Part shown: piece after piece, positions 51,921-60,777 of the stretch
Numbering within the stretch: the first letter of the stretch is position 1
How the letters are laid out: the number at the start of each line of letters is the position of its first letter
NCBI RefSeq assembly: GCF_042658845.1
Contig: NZ_JBHSRI010000002.1
Location: forward strand, 682,001 to 746,000
DNA length: 64,000 bases
Source: Paenisporosarcina macmurdoensis
Lineage (GTDB): Bacteria; Bacillota; Bacilli; Bacillales_A; Planococcaceae
Direction of reading: 5' to 3'
The notes under the pieces: generated by a model
Database searches by the model: none
What the model was told of the DNA's origin: nothing
What the model saw: only the letters and a program-made list of their open reading frames with translations
Made by a program: the position numbers and the translations under genes

Positions 51921-53228
51921 TTGAACGATTCCATTACATTGCAAGCTCATCAATCACCACTCAATGGTACACTTCGAGTGCCAGGGGACAAATCAATTTC
52001 ACATCGTTCGATTATGTTTGGAGCGATGGCAAAAGGTCATACAACTGTAAACGGCTTTTTGCTAGGTGACGATTGTTTAAGTACCATTTCATGTTTTCAA
52101 AAGCTTGGAGTTGATATTCAAGTGAACGGCACGACTGTCGCCATTAACAGTAATGGAATTAAAAATTGGAAAGAGCCGATTGACATTTTAGATACTGGTA
52201 ACTCTGGGACAACAACCCGTTTAATGCTTGGGATTTTAGCTGGTTCACATATACATAGTGTATTAGTTGGTGATGAATCCATTGCGAAGAGGCCCATGAA
52301 ACGCGTAATTGAACCATTGAGACTAATGGGTGCACAAATTTCAGGGAGAAGCGGTGGTCAGTTTACACCACTTGCCGTACAAGGATCGCAATTATCAGCA
52401 ATCGATTACACGATGCCTGTCGCTAGTGCTCAAGTAAAGTCCGCTATTTTGCTTGCAGGTGTTCAAGCTAATGGTGTAACGACTGTACGCGAGTCCGAAG
52501 TGTCACGAGATCACACTGAGCGCATGTTGCGTCAGTTTGGCGTGGGCATTAAAGCAGAAAACGGTGTGATTCAAGTGCAAGGGGGCCAAACGCTGAGAGG
52601 AACTCACGTAGAAGTGCCTGGCGATATTTCTTCTGCTGCTTTCTTTTTAGTTGCAGGGGCAATTGCCAAAGAAAGTTCGATTCGTTTAGAGCATGTTGGC
52701 TTGAATCCAACACGGACAGGAATAATCGACGTTCTTCAGCAAATGGGTGCTCAGATGGAAATTGAAGTAAACGACACTAAACACGAAGAACCTATTGGTT
52801 CAGTGACCATAAAATCATCCCACTTAAAGGGCATCGAAATTGGGGGAGATTTAATTCCTCGATTAATAGATGAGATTCCAGTTATCGCTTTGCTTGCTAC
52901 TCAAGCTCATGGGACTACCGTGATTAAAAATGCAGAGGAATTAAAAGTAAAAGAAACCGATCGCATAACAGCTGTCGTAGAGGAATTAAAAAAGTTAGGC
53001 GCCGATATTGAAGCAACTGATGACGGCATGATTATTAAAGGTCCAGTTACATTATCAGGTGGGAAATTACAATCGTATGGTGATCACCGAATCGGCATGA
53101 TGGGGGCAATTGCTTCTGTTGTTTCGACACATTCAATTGAAATTGAACATGCTTCGTGTATTTCCGTTTCCTACCCTAACTTCTTTGAACATTTACGAAT
53201 TGTGTCTTCTTTTGAAACTCTCCGCTAG
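51921..53228 (+). CDS. aroA: 3-phosphoshikimate 1-carboxyvinyltransferase (EPSP synthase)
   Basis: This 435-residue enzyme joins PEP and shikimate-3-phosphate (aroE in B. subtilis). The signatures PGDKSISHRSIMFGA, LDTGNSGTTTRLMLG, GDESIAKRPMKRVIEPL, RLIDEIPVIALLA and KVKETDRI are present; the PGDKSISHR...GNSGT pattern is that of the class II, low-glyphosate-sensitivity type seen in other bacilli. TTG 51921 is 10 bp after AAGAAGGG; ATG 51897 in frame has no ribosome site. The stop lies in a terminator. Confidence 0.93.
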   Translation: MNDSITLQAHQSPLNGTLRVPGDKSISHRSIMFGAMAKGHTTVNGFLLGDDCLSTISCFQKLGVDIQVNGTTVAINSNGIKNWKEPIDILDTGNSGTTTRLMLGILAGSHIHSVLVGDESIAKRPMKRVIEPLRLMGAQISGRSGGQFTPLAVQGSQLSAIDYTMPVASAQVKSAILLAGVQANGVTTVRESEVSRDHTERMLRQFGVGIKAENGVIQVQGGQTLRGTHVEVPGDISSAAFFLVAGAIAKESSIRLEHVGLNPTRTGIIDVLQQMGAQMEIEVNDTKHEEPIGSVTIKSSHLKGIEIGGDLIPRLIDEIPVIALLATQAHGTTVIKNAEELKVKETDRITAVVEELKKLGADIEATDDGMIIKGPVTLSGGKLQSYGDHRIGMMGAIASVVSTHSIEIEHASCISVSYPNFFEHLRIVSSFETLR

Positions 53229-53242
53229 TGGGGAGTTTTTTC
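53215..53242 (+). terminator. terminator at the aroA end
   Basis: AAACTCTCC pairs with GGGGAGTTT and a T-run follows. The stem includes the aroA stop codon region. Confidence 0.8.
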
Positions 53243-53304
53243 TTGTTAATGGGAAAGCTGTGATGTAGCATATGGTATGAATAGAAAGAGAACGGGTGAT
53301 AAAT

Positions 53305-54558
53305 ATGGGAATTAGTCAACAATTTATTGAAGCTATCGAAACGGGCGACATTGAAACAGTCCAATCGTTAATAGAAACACTACTTCTTTCAAGTGAACCA
53401 GATGCTCAATATGAGATAGCAAATATGCTAATACAAGCTGGATATTTAAAAGAAGCTGAACAAGTCCTCGAACACCTCCAGTTTATATTTCCAGAAGAGG
53501 CTCAATTGAAAATTGATCGTGCGCAAGTACTAATGGAAATTGACGAAGAAGATGAAGCTTTGTTATTGCTAACAAGCATAGAAGAACATGCAGATGAATA
53601 TCCCCAAGCACTTTTGAGTTTAGCTGATTATTATCAAATGCAAGGTTTTTATGAAACAGCTGAACAAAAAATCAATCTAGCGCTATCTTTATTACCTAGC
53701 GAACCTGTATTGATTTTTGCTAAAGCGGAATTGTTGCTTGAAACAGGAAAATTTTTAGAAGCTGTTCGATTATATGAAAATTTAAAAGAACAAACGGATG
53801 AAATTGCCGGAGTTCGTTTATCAGAACGTTTAGCTGAAGTGTATAGTTCAGGTGCAGCATATGAGGATGCAATTCCTTATTATGATGAATCTTTATTACA
53901 TCATGTGACTCCGGATTTACTGTTTGGTCTCGCTTATTCAGCTTTTCAAGCGGGTGAGTATGATTTAGCCGTACGTAAACTGAATGAAGTAAAAACACTG
54001 GATCCAGATTATTTCTCTGCTCACTTATTACTGTCACAAGCGTATAGCATGCTCGAAGACAATGATCAAGCATACTCAGCAATTATAGAAGGCTTAAGTC
54101 GTGACGAATATGATAAAGAACTTTATTTATTCGCTGGGAAAATGGCTTTGAAATTAGGAAGAACGAAGGATGCAGAAGAACATTTGCGACAAGCCATCGT
54201 TTTAGACCCTGAATACATGGAAGCCACGTTAACTTTAGTATCATTTTTACACGCTCAAGAAAGAAATGAAGAAGTCATCGAATTAGTCGAATTAATTTCA
54301 TTAAATCAAGATGATTGGTCCGCTCTATACCCTTTTGCAGCTGATGCTTTTATGCAAGAAGAAAATTTTGAACGTGCATACGAATTTTACTCTTTGGCAT
54401 ATACTGACCATAAGGAAGATCCGATTTTCATGGAAAAATACCTTTATTTTCTGTTAGAAGAAGGAAAACGAGAGGAAGCCCTAGAAATAGGTAAGCAATT
54501 AGTACATTTGCAACCAAATGAGGAAAGATGGCAAGACCTGATTGAATCCTTGTTGTGA
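53305..54558 (+). CDS. ypiA: TPR-repeat protein YpiA
   Basis: This 417-residue protein is built of tetratricopeptide repeats through most of its length (for example AIPYYDESLLHHVTPDLLFGLAYSAFQAGEYDLAVRKLNEVKTL is two adjoining units, ~190-232). It matches YpiA of B. subtilis (423), a conserved scaffold of unknown role beside ypiB. ATG 53305 is taken with GGGTG upstream; GTG 53296 would be the alternative. Confidence 0.85.
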   Translation: MGISQQFIEAIETGDIETVQSLIETLLLSSEPDAQYEIANMLIQAGYLKEAEQVLEHLQFIFPEEAQLKIDRAQVLMEIDEEDEALLLLTSIEEHADEYPQALLSLADYYQMQGFYETAEQKINLALSLLPSEPVLIFAKAELLLETGKFLEAVRLYENLKEQTDEIAGVRLSERLAEVYSSGAAYEDAIPYYDESLLHHVTPDLLFGLAYSAFQAGEYDLAVRKLNEVKTLDPDYFSAHLLLSQAYSMLEDNDQAYSAIIEGLSRDEYDKELYLFAGKMALKLGRTKDAEEHLRQAIVLDPEYMEATLTLVSFLHAQERNEEVIELVELISLNQDDWSALYPFAADAFMQEENFERAYEFYSLAYTDHKEDPIFMEKYLYFLLEEGKREEALEIGKQLVHLQPNEERWQDLIESLL

Positions 54559-54571
54559 AAGGAGGAGTAGT

Positions 54572-55126
54572 ATGACCGCATCTGTTTCTGTGATGGAAAA
54601 GAAAGAATTTGTGCGATGGTTTTTGAAAAGATATCAAATGAAACGTCGTGAATGCGTATGGATCCTCAATTATTTACTAAGCCATGATGACTTGTTACAA
54701 AAAGTACATTTTGTTGAAGAAGCCCACTATTGCCCGCGAGCGATGGTTATGTCTGTTACAGAATCGACTGGAGTGCCGTTTCGTTTCTACAAAGGGAACC
54801 TAATGACTGCAGATGCTGAAAAATCATTTCACGACCTGCGTTTACATCCAAATGAAGACATGTTTATACAATTGAATTTTCCACTTGTCCCACCAAGTTC
54901 TGAGTACTTGGCGGTATTAGAAGAAAATCCATTTATGCCGAAATATTTGCATATAAACGATAAGGATCGACTCATAGCAGAAGAAGTGCTTAAAAACAGC
55001 ATGAACTCTTTTAGAGAAGAAAATATATTAAGACAAATTGATGAAGCGTTAGATACCAATGATAAAGAGAAATTTATTGAGTTGTCTAAAATGCTACAAG
55101 GGATGAAAGAATCATCTAATTCTTAA
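54572..55126 (+). CDS. ypiB: YpiB, UPF0302 family protein
   Basis: This 184-residue protein is close to B. subtilis YpiB (179), with FVRWFLKRYQMKRRECVWILNYL, VHFVEEAHYCPRAMVMS and DAEKSFHDLRLHPNEDMFIQLNF as conserved words. YpiB and LapB/YpiA-like proteins have been linked to envelope control in bacilli; a precise function is not known to me. ATG 54572 has AAAGGAGG 6 bp upstream; it overlaps nothing, but begins 14 bp after the ypiA stop. Confidence 0.88.
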   Translation: MTASVSVMEKKEFVRWFLKRYQMKRRECVWILNYLLSHDDLLQKVHFVEEAHYCPRAMVMSVTESTGVPFRFYKGNLMTADAEKSFHDLRLHPNEDMFIQLNFPLVPPSSEYLAVLEENPFMPKYLHINDKDRLIAEEVLKNSMNSFREENILRQIDEALDTNDKEKFIELSKMLQGMKESSNS

Positions 55127-55153
55127 CTTCATCGTTTTTCGATGAAGTTTTTT
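55125..55153 (+). terminator. terminator after ypiB
   Basis: AACTTCATCG pairs with CGATGAAGTT, then TTTTTG. Confidence 0.9.
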
Positions 55154-55172
55154 GTTGAGGGGAAATGAAATT

Positions 55173-55625
55173 ATGTACTGGAATTCAAAAGATATGAGTG
55201 TTTTTATAGAACAAAAAGAATTTGTTGATACAGCAGTGATTCCATTATTATTAATTGATGGACAAGCCACTAAACTGAAACAAAATGCATCGAGTGCAGA
55301 ATTTTTAATGGCACTTACTGCATTTATTGAAAATCAATTTAAAGGAAGAGTTATCTTAATGCCGCCCGTTTCGTATACAACTCGGTCAAATCGGCAACAG
55401 TTAGGACAAGAGTGGGATGAGATGCTGAAAGAAGCGGGTTTTAAGCATCTATTTTTCGTATCTAGTGATATGACTTGGTTAACTGAAGAAAGTGCATTAA
55501 ATGTCATTTATACGCCATCTATTCCATTGGAAAATATGGATCAAAAATTACGTCAATCTGTTTTAGATGATCAATTGAGACAAATTATTCCCGTATTTGC
55601 AAAACGTTGGGCGTCAATTACCTAA
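55173..55625 (+). CDS. ypiF: DUF2487 protein YpiF
   Basis: This 150-residue protein has the DUF2487 pattern (MYWNSKDM at the start, LIDGQATK, ALTAFIENQF, RVILMPPVSY). It precedes qcrABC in B. subtilis as well. Function is unknown. ATG 55173 follows GAGGGG by 10 bp. Confidence 0.8.
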   Translation: MYWNSKDMSVFIEQKEFVDTAVIPLLLIDGQATKLKQNASSAEFLMALTAFIENQFKGRVILMPPVSYTTRSNRQQLGQEWDEMLKEAGFKHLFFVSSDMTWLTEESALNVIYTPSIPLENMDQKLRQSVLDDQLRQIIPVFAKRWASIT

Positions 55626-55781
55626 TAAGCTTCAAGAAATGTTCACAAAGTACACGTTAGCAACTAATGGAATATTGACCTTCGTTTTTTATTGAGCTAT
55701 CATAGAACTGTCCTAGTTTTACTATTTTTTTGTATAAGTATGTCCGTTGGACTGACCTTTAAAGTTAGAGGGGGGAAAAGG

Positions 55782-56285
55782 ATGAGTAACAATCGTGTAT
55801 CAAGACGTCAATTCCTTAACTACACATTAACAGGTGTTGGTGGGTTTATGGCTGCAGGTATGTTAATGCCAATGGTTCGTTTTGCAATCGATCCTGTATT
55901 GCAAAAAGCTGGAGGCGGAGATTTTATACCGACGGATAAAAAAGTGGCAGATATCACAGAAGTGCCAGAACGCGTAGACTTTGCATTTGAACAAGTGGAT
56001 GCATGGTATACATCTGAAGTAACAAGTACTGCATGGGTTTACAAAGAGGGCGACAAAATTATCGCACTATCTCCAGTATGTAAACATTTAGGTTGTACGG
56101 TTAACTGGGCAGGTAGTCCAGATCACCCGGACCAATTTTTCTGTCCATGTCACGCTGGTCGTTATGAAAAGAGTGGCAAGAACATACCAAAAACACCACC
56201 TCTTGGACCCTTGGATGAGTTTGAAGTGCGTGAAAAAGATGGTTTGTTAGAAATTGGTAAAATACGACCAAATACATTAGTTTAA
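55782..56285 (+). CDS. qcrA: menaquinol:cytochrome c reductase Rieske iron-sulfur subunit
   Basis: This 167-residue subunit (same length as in B. subtilis) passes electrons from menaquinol to cytochrome c in the bc complex. The Rieske cluster motifs are CKHLGC (Cys100, His102, Cys105) and CPCHAGR (Cys121, Cys123, His124). It has an N-terminal twin-arginine-like RRQF segment and a membrane helix (~11-31). ATG 55782 follows GAGGGGGG; the frame from 55692 is an upstream extension without a site. Confidence 0.96.
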   Translation: MSNNRVSRRQFLNYTLTGVGGFMAAGMLMPMVRFAIDPVLQKAGGGDFIPTDKKVADITEVPERVDFAFEQVDAWYTSEVTSTAWVYKEGDKIIALSPVCKHLGCTVNWAGSPDHPDQFFCPCHAGRYEKSGKNIPKTPPLGPLDEFEVREKDGLLEIGKIRPNTLV

Positions 56286-56305
56286 AGTAAGGGGGTACGA
56301 CGTCA

Positions 56306-56980
56306 GTGCTAAATAAAATTTATGATTGGGTGGATGAACGTCTGGATATTACTCCTATTTGGCGTGATATTGCAGATCATGAAGTACCAGAGCACGTAAA
56401 CCCTGCACACCATTTCTCAGCATTCGTATATTGTTTCGGAGGATTAACATTCTTCATTACGGTGATTCAAATTCTTTCGGGTATGTTTTTAACAATGTAC
56501 TATACGCCAGATATTGAAAATGCATGGAAGTCTGTTTACTACTTGCAAAATGAAGTAGCATTCGGTGAAATTGTGCGTGGTATGCATCACTGGGGAGCTT
56601 CACTAGTAATCGTTATGATATTCCTTCATACATTACGTGTATTCTTTACAGGATCTTATAAAAAACCTCGTGAACTTAACTGGGTAGTAGGCGTACTAAT
56701 TTTAGGCGTTATGTTAGGTTTAGGTTTCACAGGTTATCTACTTCCTTGGGACATGAAGGCGTTGTTTGCAACGAAAGTAGGTATTGAAATTGCTGCATCC
56801 GTTCCGTTTATTGGAGGCGCAATTAAAACCTTGTTAGCCGGTGACGAGACGATTCTCGGTGCACAAACGTTAACGCGATTCTTTGCGATTCATGTATTCT
56901 TCTTACCAGCTGCTTTGCTTGGGTTGCTTGCAGCACACTTTATCATGATTCGTAAACAAGGTATTTCAGGACCGTTGTAA
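56306..56980 (+). CDS. qcrB: menaquinol:cytochrome c reductase cytochrome b subunit
   Basis: This 224-residue cytochrome b6-type protein holds four membrane helices with heme-binding histidines (FVYCFGG region, GMHHWGASLVIVMIFLHTLRVF, and the HVFFLPAALLGLLAAHF helix) and the quinol-site GYLLPWD. It is the N-terminal part of the cytochrome b unit; the rest is in qcrC, as in b6f complexes and B. subtilis. Start GTG follows AAGGGGG. Length equals the B. subtilis protein. Confidence 0.96.
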   Translation: MLNKIYDWVDERLDITPIWRDIADHEVPEHVNPAHHFSAFVYCFGGLTFFITVIQILSGMFLTMYYTPDIENAWKSVYYLQNEVAFGEIVRGMHHWGASLVIVMIFLHTLRVFFTGSYKKPRELNWVVGVLILGVMLGLGFTGYLLPWDMKALFATKVGIEIAASVPFIGGAIKTLLAGDETILGAQTLTRFFAIHVFFLPAALLGLLAAHFIMIRKQGISGPL

Positions 56981-57019
56981 GGTACAGCGTCTTTATGATT
57001 TCAAAAAGGAGGGGACAAT

Positions 57020-57781
57020 ATGCATCGCGGAAAAGGGATGAAATTTGTCGGGGATTCTCGAATACCTGCTACTCGTGCATCGAATATTCCAAAAGACTAT
57101 TCCGAATATCCGGGTAAAACAGAAGCTTTCTGGCCTAACTTCTTACTAAAAGAATGGTTGGTTGGTTCAGTTTTCTTAGTGGGTTATTTAATCTTAACTG
57201 TTGCACATCCATCACCACTTGAGCGTCAAGCGGATCCAACAGACACAGGTTATATTCCATTACCGGACTGGTATTTCTTGTTCTTGTATCAATTATTAAA
57301 ATATGAATTTGCTTCCGGTCCATTTAATGTTATCGGGGCAATCGTTATTCCAGGACTAGCATTTGGTGCACTTATGCTCGCTCCGTTTATGGACAAAGGT
57401 CCAGAGCGTCGTCCATTTAAACGTCCGTTACCAACAGGATTTATGTTACTTGCACTTGCAGCTATGATTTTCTTAACTTGGGAATCAGTTGCAAACCATG
57501 ACTGGGAAGCTGCAAAAGCTCAAGGTGAAATTCGTGAAGAAGCACAATTCGACACAGAAGCTGATGGGTATAAAATTTACTCTGAAGCATCTTGTATAGG
57601 TTGTCACGGTAATGCATTTGAAGGTGGTATTGGACCATCGCTTGCAACTACTGATAAAACAGCTGAAGAAATTATGGACATCGCGAAGAATGGTGTAGGG
57701 ACAATGCCTGCAGGTACGTTTGAAGGCACAGATGAAGAATTACAAGAGTTAGCAACATTTATTGATGAGTTAACTCCATAA
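57020..57781 (+). CDS. qcrC: menaquinol:cytochrome c reductase cytochrome b/c subunit
   Basis: This 253-residue protein joins the C-terminal part of cytochrome b (three membrane helices, PDWYFLFLYQLLKY motif) to a cytochrome c domain with CIGCH at residues 192-196 and a later Met ligand (GTMPAG). It matches B. subtilis QcrC (255). The cytochrome c assembly genes resABC at 9702-13090 supply its heme attachment. A strong terminator closes the qcr operon. Confidence 0.96.
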   Translation: MHRGKGMKFVGDSRIPATRASNIPKDYSEYPGKTEAFWPNFLLKEWLVGSVFLVGYLILTVAHPSPLERQADPTDTGYIPLPDWYFLFLYQLLKYEFASGPFNVIGAIVIPGLAFGALMLAPFMDKGPERRPFKRPLPTGFMLLALAAMIFLTWESVANHDWEAAKAQGEIREEAQFDTEADGYKIYSEASCIGCHGNAFEGGIGPSLATTDKTAEEIMDIAKNGVGTMPAGTFEGTDEELQELATFIDELTP

Positions 57782-57789
57782 CAAATCAT

Positions 57790-57822
57790 GAAAAGAGTCA
57801 GGAAACTGACTCTTTTTTTTTA
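57790..57822 (+). terminator. terminator after qcrC
   Basis: AAAAGAGTCAG pairs with CTGACTCTTTT, then TTTTTTT. Confidence 0.95.
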
Positions 57823-57884
57823 CCTATATCTAAATGGTTTTCTTATACATAGTGTGCATGTCAAATTAAAGGAGTCGTGTGGTA

Positions 57885-58484
57885 GTGAATCCATTGCTCA
57901 CTCAATTAAAATTCTTGTTATTTCATAAAAGTTTTATGTGGCTGTTATTGGTTATAAATGTTTTAGGTACGGTTTATGGCTACATTTGGTATATGTGGCA
58001 ACTCAAAATTACAGATCCCATATTTTTAATATTTGTACCAGACAGCCCTACAGCAAGCTTGTTTTTCTCAATTGCCTTATTCGGATGGCTAATTAACCGG
58101 AATTTTAAACTAATTGAAGCTCTTGCATTAATTACTTTAGTAAAATATGGTTTGTGGGCAGTAGTGATGAATATTTGGACACAGTTTGAAGCAGGACCTA
58201 TTGGTTTTGTTGGATGGATGCTTGTTGTGAGCCATTTTGCCATGGCCGTTCAAGCTCTACTTTATATCCCTAAATATAAATTTAATTGGATTCATGTGTT
58301 GATTGCAGCCATTTGGACCTTGCATAATGATGTGATTGATTATGTCTTTGGCCAAATGCCGATTTATCGGAGTTTAAGCGAACATACACAGACAATCGGT
58401 TATTTTACATTTTGGTTATCGATTGCCTGTATATTCGTTGCGATTAAAGTCATCAAATCGTCACTAAATATGCAGTCGAAATAG
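57885..58484 (+). CDS. ypjA: DUF1405 membrane protein YpjA
   Basis: This 199-residue protein has five or six membrane helices and the YpjA/DUF1405 pattern (KSFMWLLLVINVLGTVYGYIWY, FVPDSPTASLFFSIALFGW, WTLHNDVIDYV). No function is known. Starts GTG 57879 and GTG 57885 are both open; 57885 is chosen because AAAGGAG lies 10 bp upstream, 4 bp for the other. In B. subtilis ypjA follows qcrC and precedes ypjB; here ypjB is replaced by the metalloprotease gene below. Confidence 0.83.
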   Translation: MNPLLTQLKFLLFHKSFMWLLLVINVLGTVYGYIWYMWQLKITDPIFLIFVPDSPTASLFFSIALFGWLINRNFKLIEALALITLVKYGLWAVVMNIWTQFEAGPIGFVGWMLVVSHFAMAVQALLYIPKYKFNWIHVLIAAIWTLHNDVIDYVFGQMPIYRSLSEHTQTIGYFTFWLSIACIFVAIKVIKSSLNMQSK

Positions 58485-58513
58485 TTGCTCAATTACGATG
58501 CAGCATATAAAAT
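58485..58513 (+). promoter_or_regulatory. possible sigma-A promoter for the metalloprotease gene
   Basis: TTGCTC (58485-58490) and TAAAAT (58508-58513) are 17 bp apart and start directly at the ypjA stop. Confidence 0.4.
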
Positions 58514-58545
58514 AATAAGTAGATAGAAATAGGAGGATGGTCGAT

Positions 58546-59223
58546 TTGGGATTTTTGGTCTACTTTGCCGTACTACTATTGTTACCACTTTACGCGCAAT
58601 TTAAAGTCAAACGCACGTATAAAAAGTACTCTAAAGTACGCTCAACTTCTGGAATGACAGGTGCTCAAGTAGCACGTTTAATTTTAGATCAAAACGATTT
58701 GAAAGATGTGAAAGTTGTCGAAAGTCAAGGGTTTTTAAGCGATCACTATAACCCAATGACCAGAATTGTTGCATTGTCTTCTCATAATTATCACGAAGCA
58801 TCAGTAGCAGGGACAGCAATTGCTGCTCACGAAGTCGGGCATGCGATTCAACATAAAGAAGCATATACTTTCTTACAATGGCGTCATAAGTTAGTTCCTG
58901 TAGCTAACATTTCTTCAAATGCATCATGGATCTTCGTAATGATTGGTATATTTGCAGGAATGTCGAACATGTTGCTATTAGGTATCGTTTTATTAGCAGT
59001 AGGGGTAGTCTTCCAAATTGTTACGTTGCCGGTAGAGTTCAATGCTTCTAGTCGCGCGATGACTGAAATTGTATCTCATGGGGTTATTCGTAACGAAGAA
59101 GAAAAACATGCTAAAAAAGTATTAAATGCTGCTGCAATGACATATGTAGCTGCTGCGGCAGTTGCCGTTCTTGAACTAGTACGTTTAGTGCTAATGTACA
59201 CAGGTATGAGTCGAGATGAATAG
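58546..59223 (+). CDS. membrane zinc metallopeptidase, YugP type
   Basis: This 225-residue membrane protease of the YugP family (DUF2268/Zn-peptidase type) has HEVGHAIQH (zinc ligands and catalytic Glu) between membrane helices at the N-terminus (~2-20) and several later (about 125-165, 200-225). The substrate is unknown. TTG 58546 is taken since AGGAGG lies 9 bp upstream; the ATG at 58537 abuts the site. The location next to ypjA differs from B. subtilis, where yugP lies elsewhere. A terminator follows. Confidence 0.85.
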   Translation: MGFLVYFAVLLLLPLYAQFKVKRTYKKYSKVRSTSGMTGAQVARLILDQNDLKDVKVVESQGFLSDHYNPMTRIVALSSHNYHEASVAGTAIAAHEVGHAIQHKEAYTFLQWRHKLVPVANISSNASWIFVMIGIFAGMSNMLLLGIVLLAVGVVFQIVTLPVEFNASSRAMTEIVSHGVIRNEEEKHAKKVLNAAAMTYVAAAAVAVLELVRLVLMYTGMSRDE

Positions 59224-59267
59224 AAAAAAACTCACGAGCATGAATTTCATGCTTCGTGAGTTTTTTT
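59224..59267 (+). terminator. terminator after the metalloprotease gene
   Basis: AAACTCACGAGCATGA pairs with TCATGCTTCGTGAGTTT, then TTTTA. Confidence 0.95.
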
Positions 59268-59355
59268 ATGGAAAGATAAGAAAGTATATAATTTTAGTTC
59301 CATAAATCCAGTGTTTTAGGTGTTTTGGACAAAAAGATTAGTTCATTAATATTGA

Positions 59356-59480
59356 TGATTTCCGTTTCAGGCGGACGCTTTCCGCGGGGCGGGCGGTGAG
59401 CCTCCTCGGTCGCTTCGCGATCTGCGGGGTCTCACCTGTCCCGCTGATCCAGCTGGAGTCGCCGCCTTCCACTACAATCC
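59356..59480 (-). repeat. GC-rich dispersed repeat, copy A (minus orientation)
   Basis: Read on the plus strand it runs from TTTCCGTTTCAGGCGGACGC through CTGCGGGGTCTCACC to GGAGTCGCCGCC. On the minus strand this is the same succession as copies at 59590 and 27602. It lies between a terminator and the inverted ypjC. Confidence 0.85.
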
Positions 59481-59589
59481 ATGAAATGAGTAACAAGAAC
59501 TTTCAATAATTGCTTATTGACAAGACACGAATGATTCTAAGATAAGCTAGAGATAGAACCAACCTATAATCGTAGTTGCCATCTATATT
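59481..59589. other. spacer between inverted repeat copies
   Basis: About 110 bp of AT-rich sequence separate the two oppositely oriented repeat copies. It holds no gene. Confidence 0.5.
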
Positions 59590-59715
59590 TGTTGATTGAA
59601 GCGCAGGTGGCGACTTCTGCGGGAATAGCATGAGCTGAAGACCCCGCAGGAACGCAGTGACGAGGAGACTGAAGCCATGCCCGCGAAAAGCGTCCACCGT
59701 AGCGGAAATCAACAG
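59590..59715 (+). repeat. GC-rich dispersed repeat, copy B (plus orientation)
   Basis: This copy begins TTGTTGATTGAAGCGC and passes GTGGCGACTTCTGCGGG, GACCCCGCAGG, GACGAGGAG to CCCGCGAAAAGCGTCC and AGCGGAAATCAAC. Together with copy A it makes a 360-bp inverted pair. Confidence 0.85.
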
Positions 59716-59737
59716 GCTACTATGGTTACTCTTCTTA

Positions 59738-59769
59738 AAAGGACCGGGCGCACTTTGCCCGGTTTTTCT
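59738..59769. terminator. terminator at the ypjC end
   Basis: ACCGGGC pairs with GCCCGGT with GTTTTTC on the plus strand and CCTTTTA on the minus strand. Confidence 0.65.
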
Positions 59770-59799
59770 TATATTTTCTGATTAGGATTAACACATATT

Positions 59800-60669
59800 T
59801 TAGTCAATTGGACGTTTCTGTTCATCAAGTGTGAACCCTTCACCCATGACGTCATGTACATCAGTTACTGACACAAATGCATGAGGATCAATGGATGTAA
59901 TAATATTTTTCAATCGAACAATTTCATTACGACCAACAACACAATAAAGTACTTCACGATCAACTTTTGTAAAATGACCAAAACCTCTTAACACGGTTAC
60001 GCCGCGATCCATATCGCTCGAAATACGATCTGCAATCTCATTTTGGAATTCAGAAATGATAAACGCACCACGACCAGAGTATGCACCTTCTTGTACAAAA
60101 TCAATTACACGAGAACCAATAAACACGGCAACTAATGTATACATCATCGAACGAGAATCTAGGAATGTTAGCCATGATAGTAAAATCACCGCTGCATCAA
60201 ACATAAACATGGTTTTGCCCATGCTCCACCCAAGATATTTAAGAGCGAGTCGGGCAATAATATCTACCCCACCAGTAGTGCCTCCATATCTGAATATGAT
60301 GCCAAGTCCTACCCCAACAAAAACTCCTGCGAATAAAGAGGCTAAAAATAAATCGTCTTGTATATGTATATTAATTTCATAGATTTGGAAGATCTTTAGA
60401 AAAATTGATACCGAAACAGTTCCGATAATCGTATAAACAAATACTTTCTGACCTAGAAGTCGCCAACCTAGAAAAAACATTGGTATATTTAATAGTAAAT
60501 TCATTAATGCTGGATCAAGTTTGAAGACAAAGTACAAGATTAATGTTATCCCGCTAAATCCGCCTTCGCCTAGTTCGTTTTGAATGTTAAAATGAACAAA
60601 ACCAAAACTAAATATAGCCGAACCAAGCATGATGAAGAAAATATTTTTAAACTTAATGCCTTTCATCAT
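59800..60669 (-). CDS. ypjC: YitT/DUF2179 family membrane protein YpjC
   Basis: This 289-residue protein has about six membrane helices (1-170) and a C-terminal DUF2179 domain (GRGAFIISEF... RGVTVLRGFGHFTKVDREVLYCVV, ~200-285). The family is widespread in bacilli with an unknown function. The start is placed at 60669 behind a GGGG-rich site; an in-frame start at 60699 would add ten residues. It lies upstream of mazG as in B. subtilis, but on the minus strand, so it has been inverted or the order differs. Confidence 0.82.
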   Translation of the reverse strand: MMKGIKFKNIFFIMLGSAIFSFGFVHFNIQNELGEGGFSGITLILYFVFKLDPALMNLLLNIPMFFLGWRLLGQKVFVYTIIGTVSVSIFLKIFQIYEINIHIQDDLFLASLFAGVFVGVGLGIIFRYGGTTGGVDIIARLALKYLGWSMGKTMFMFDAAVILLSWLTFLDSRSMMYTLVAVFIGSRVIDFVQEGAYSGRGAFIISEFQNEIADRISSDMDRGVTVLRGFGHFTKVDREVLYCVVGRNEIVRLKNIITSIDPHAFVSVTDVHDVMGEGFTLDEQKRPID

Positions 60670-60727
60670 AGATACACCCCATTTTCTGAAAAAGAACACT
60701 CAGCTATTATCATTCATTTCAAGTATT

Positions 60728-60756
60728 TTGACAACAACATTTCTTATTATTACGAT
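60728..60756 (+). promoter_or_regulatory. sigma-A promoter for mazG
   Basis: TTGACA (60728-60733, perfect) and TACGAT (60751-60756) are 17 bp apart, 22 bp before the mazG start. Confidence 0.65.
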
Positions 60757-60777
60757 AGGGGTAGGAGAGTGAAATGC

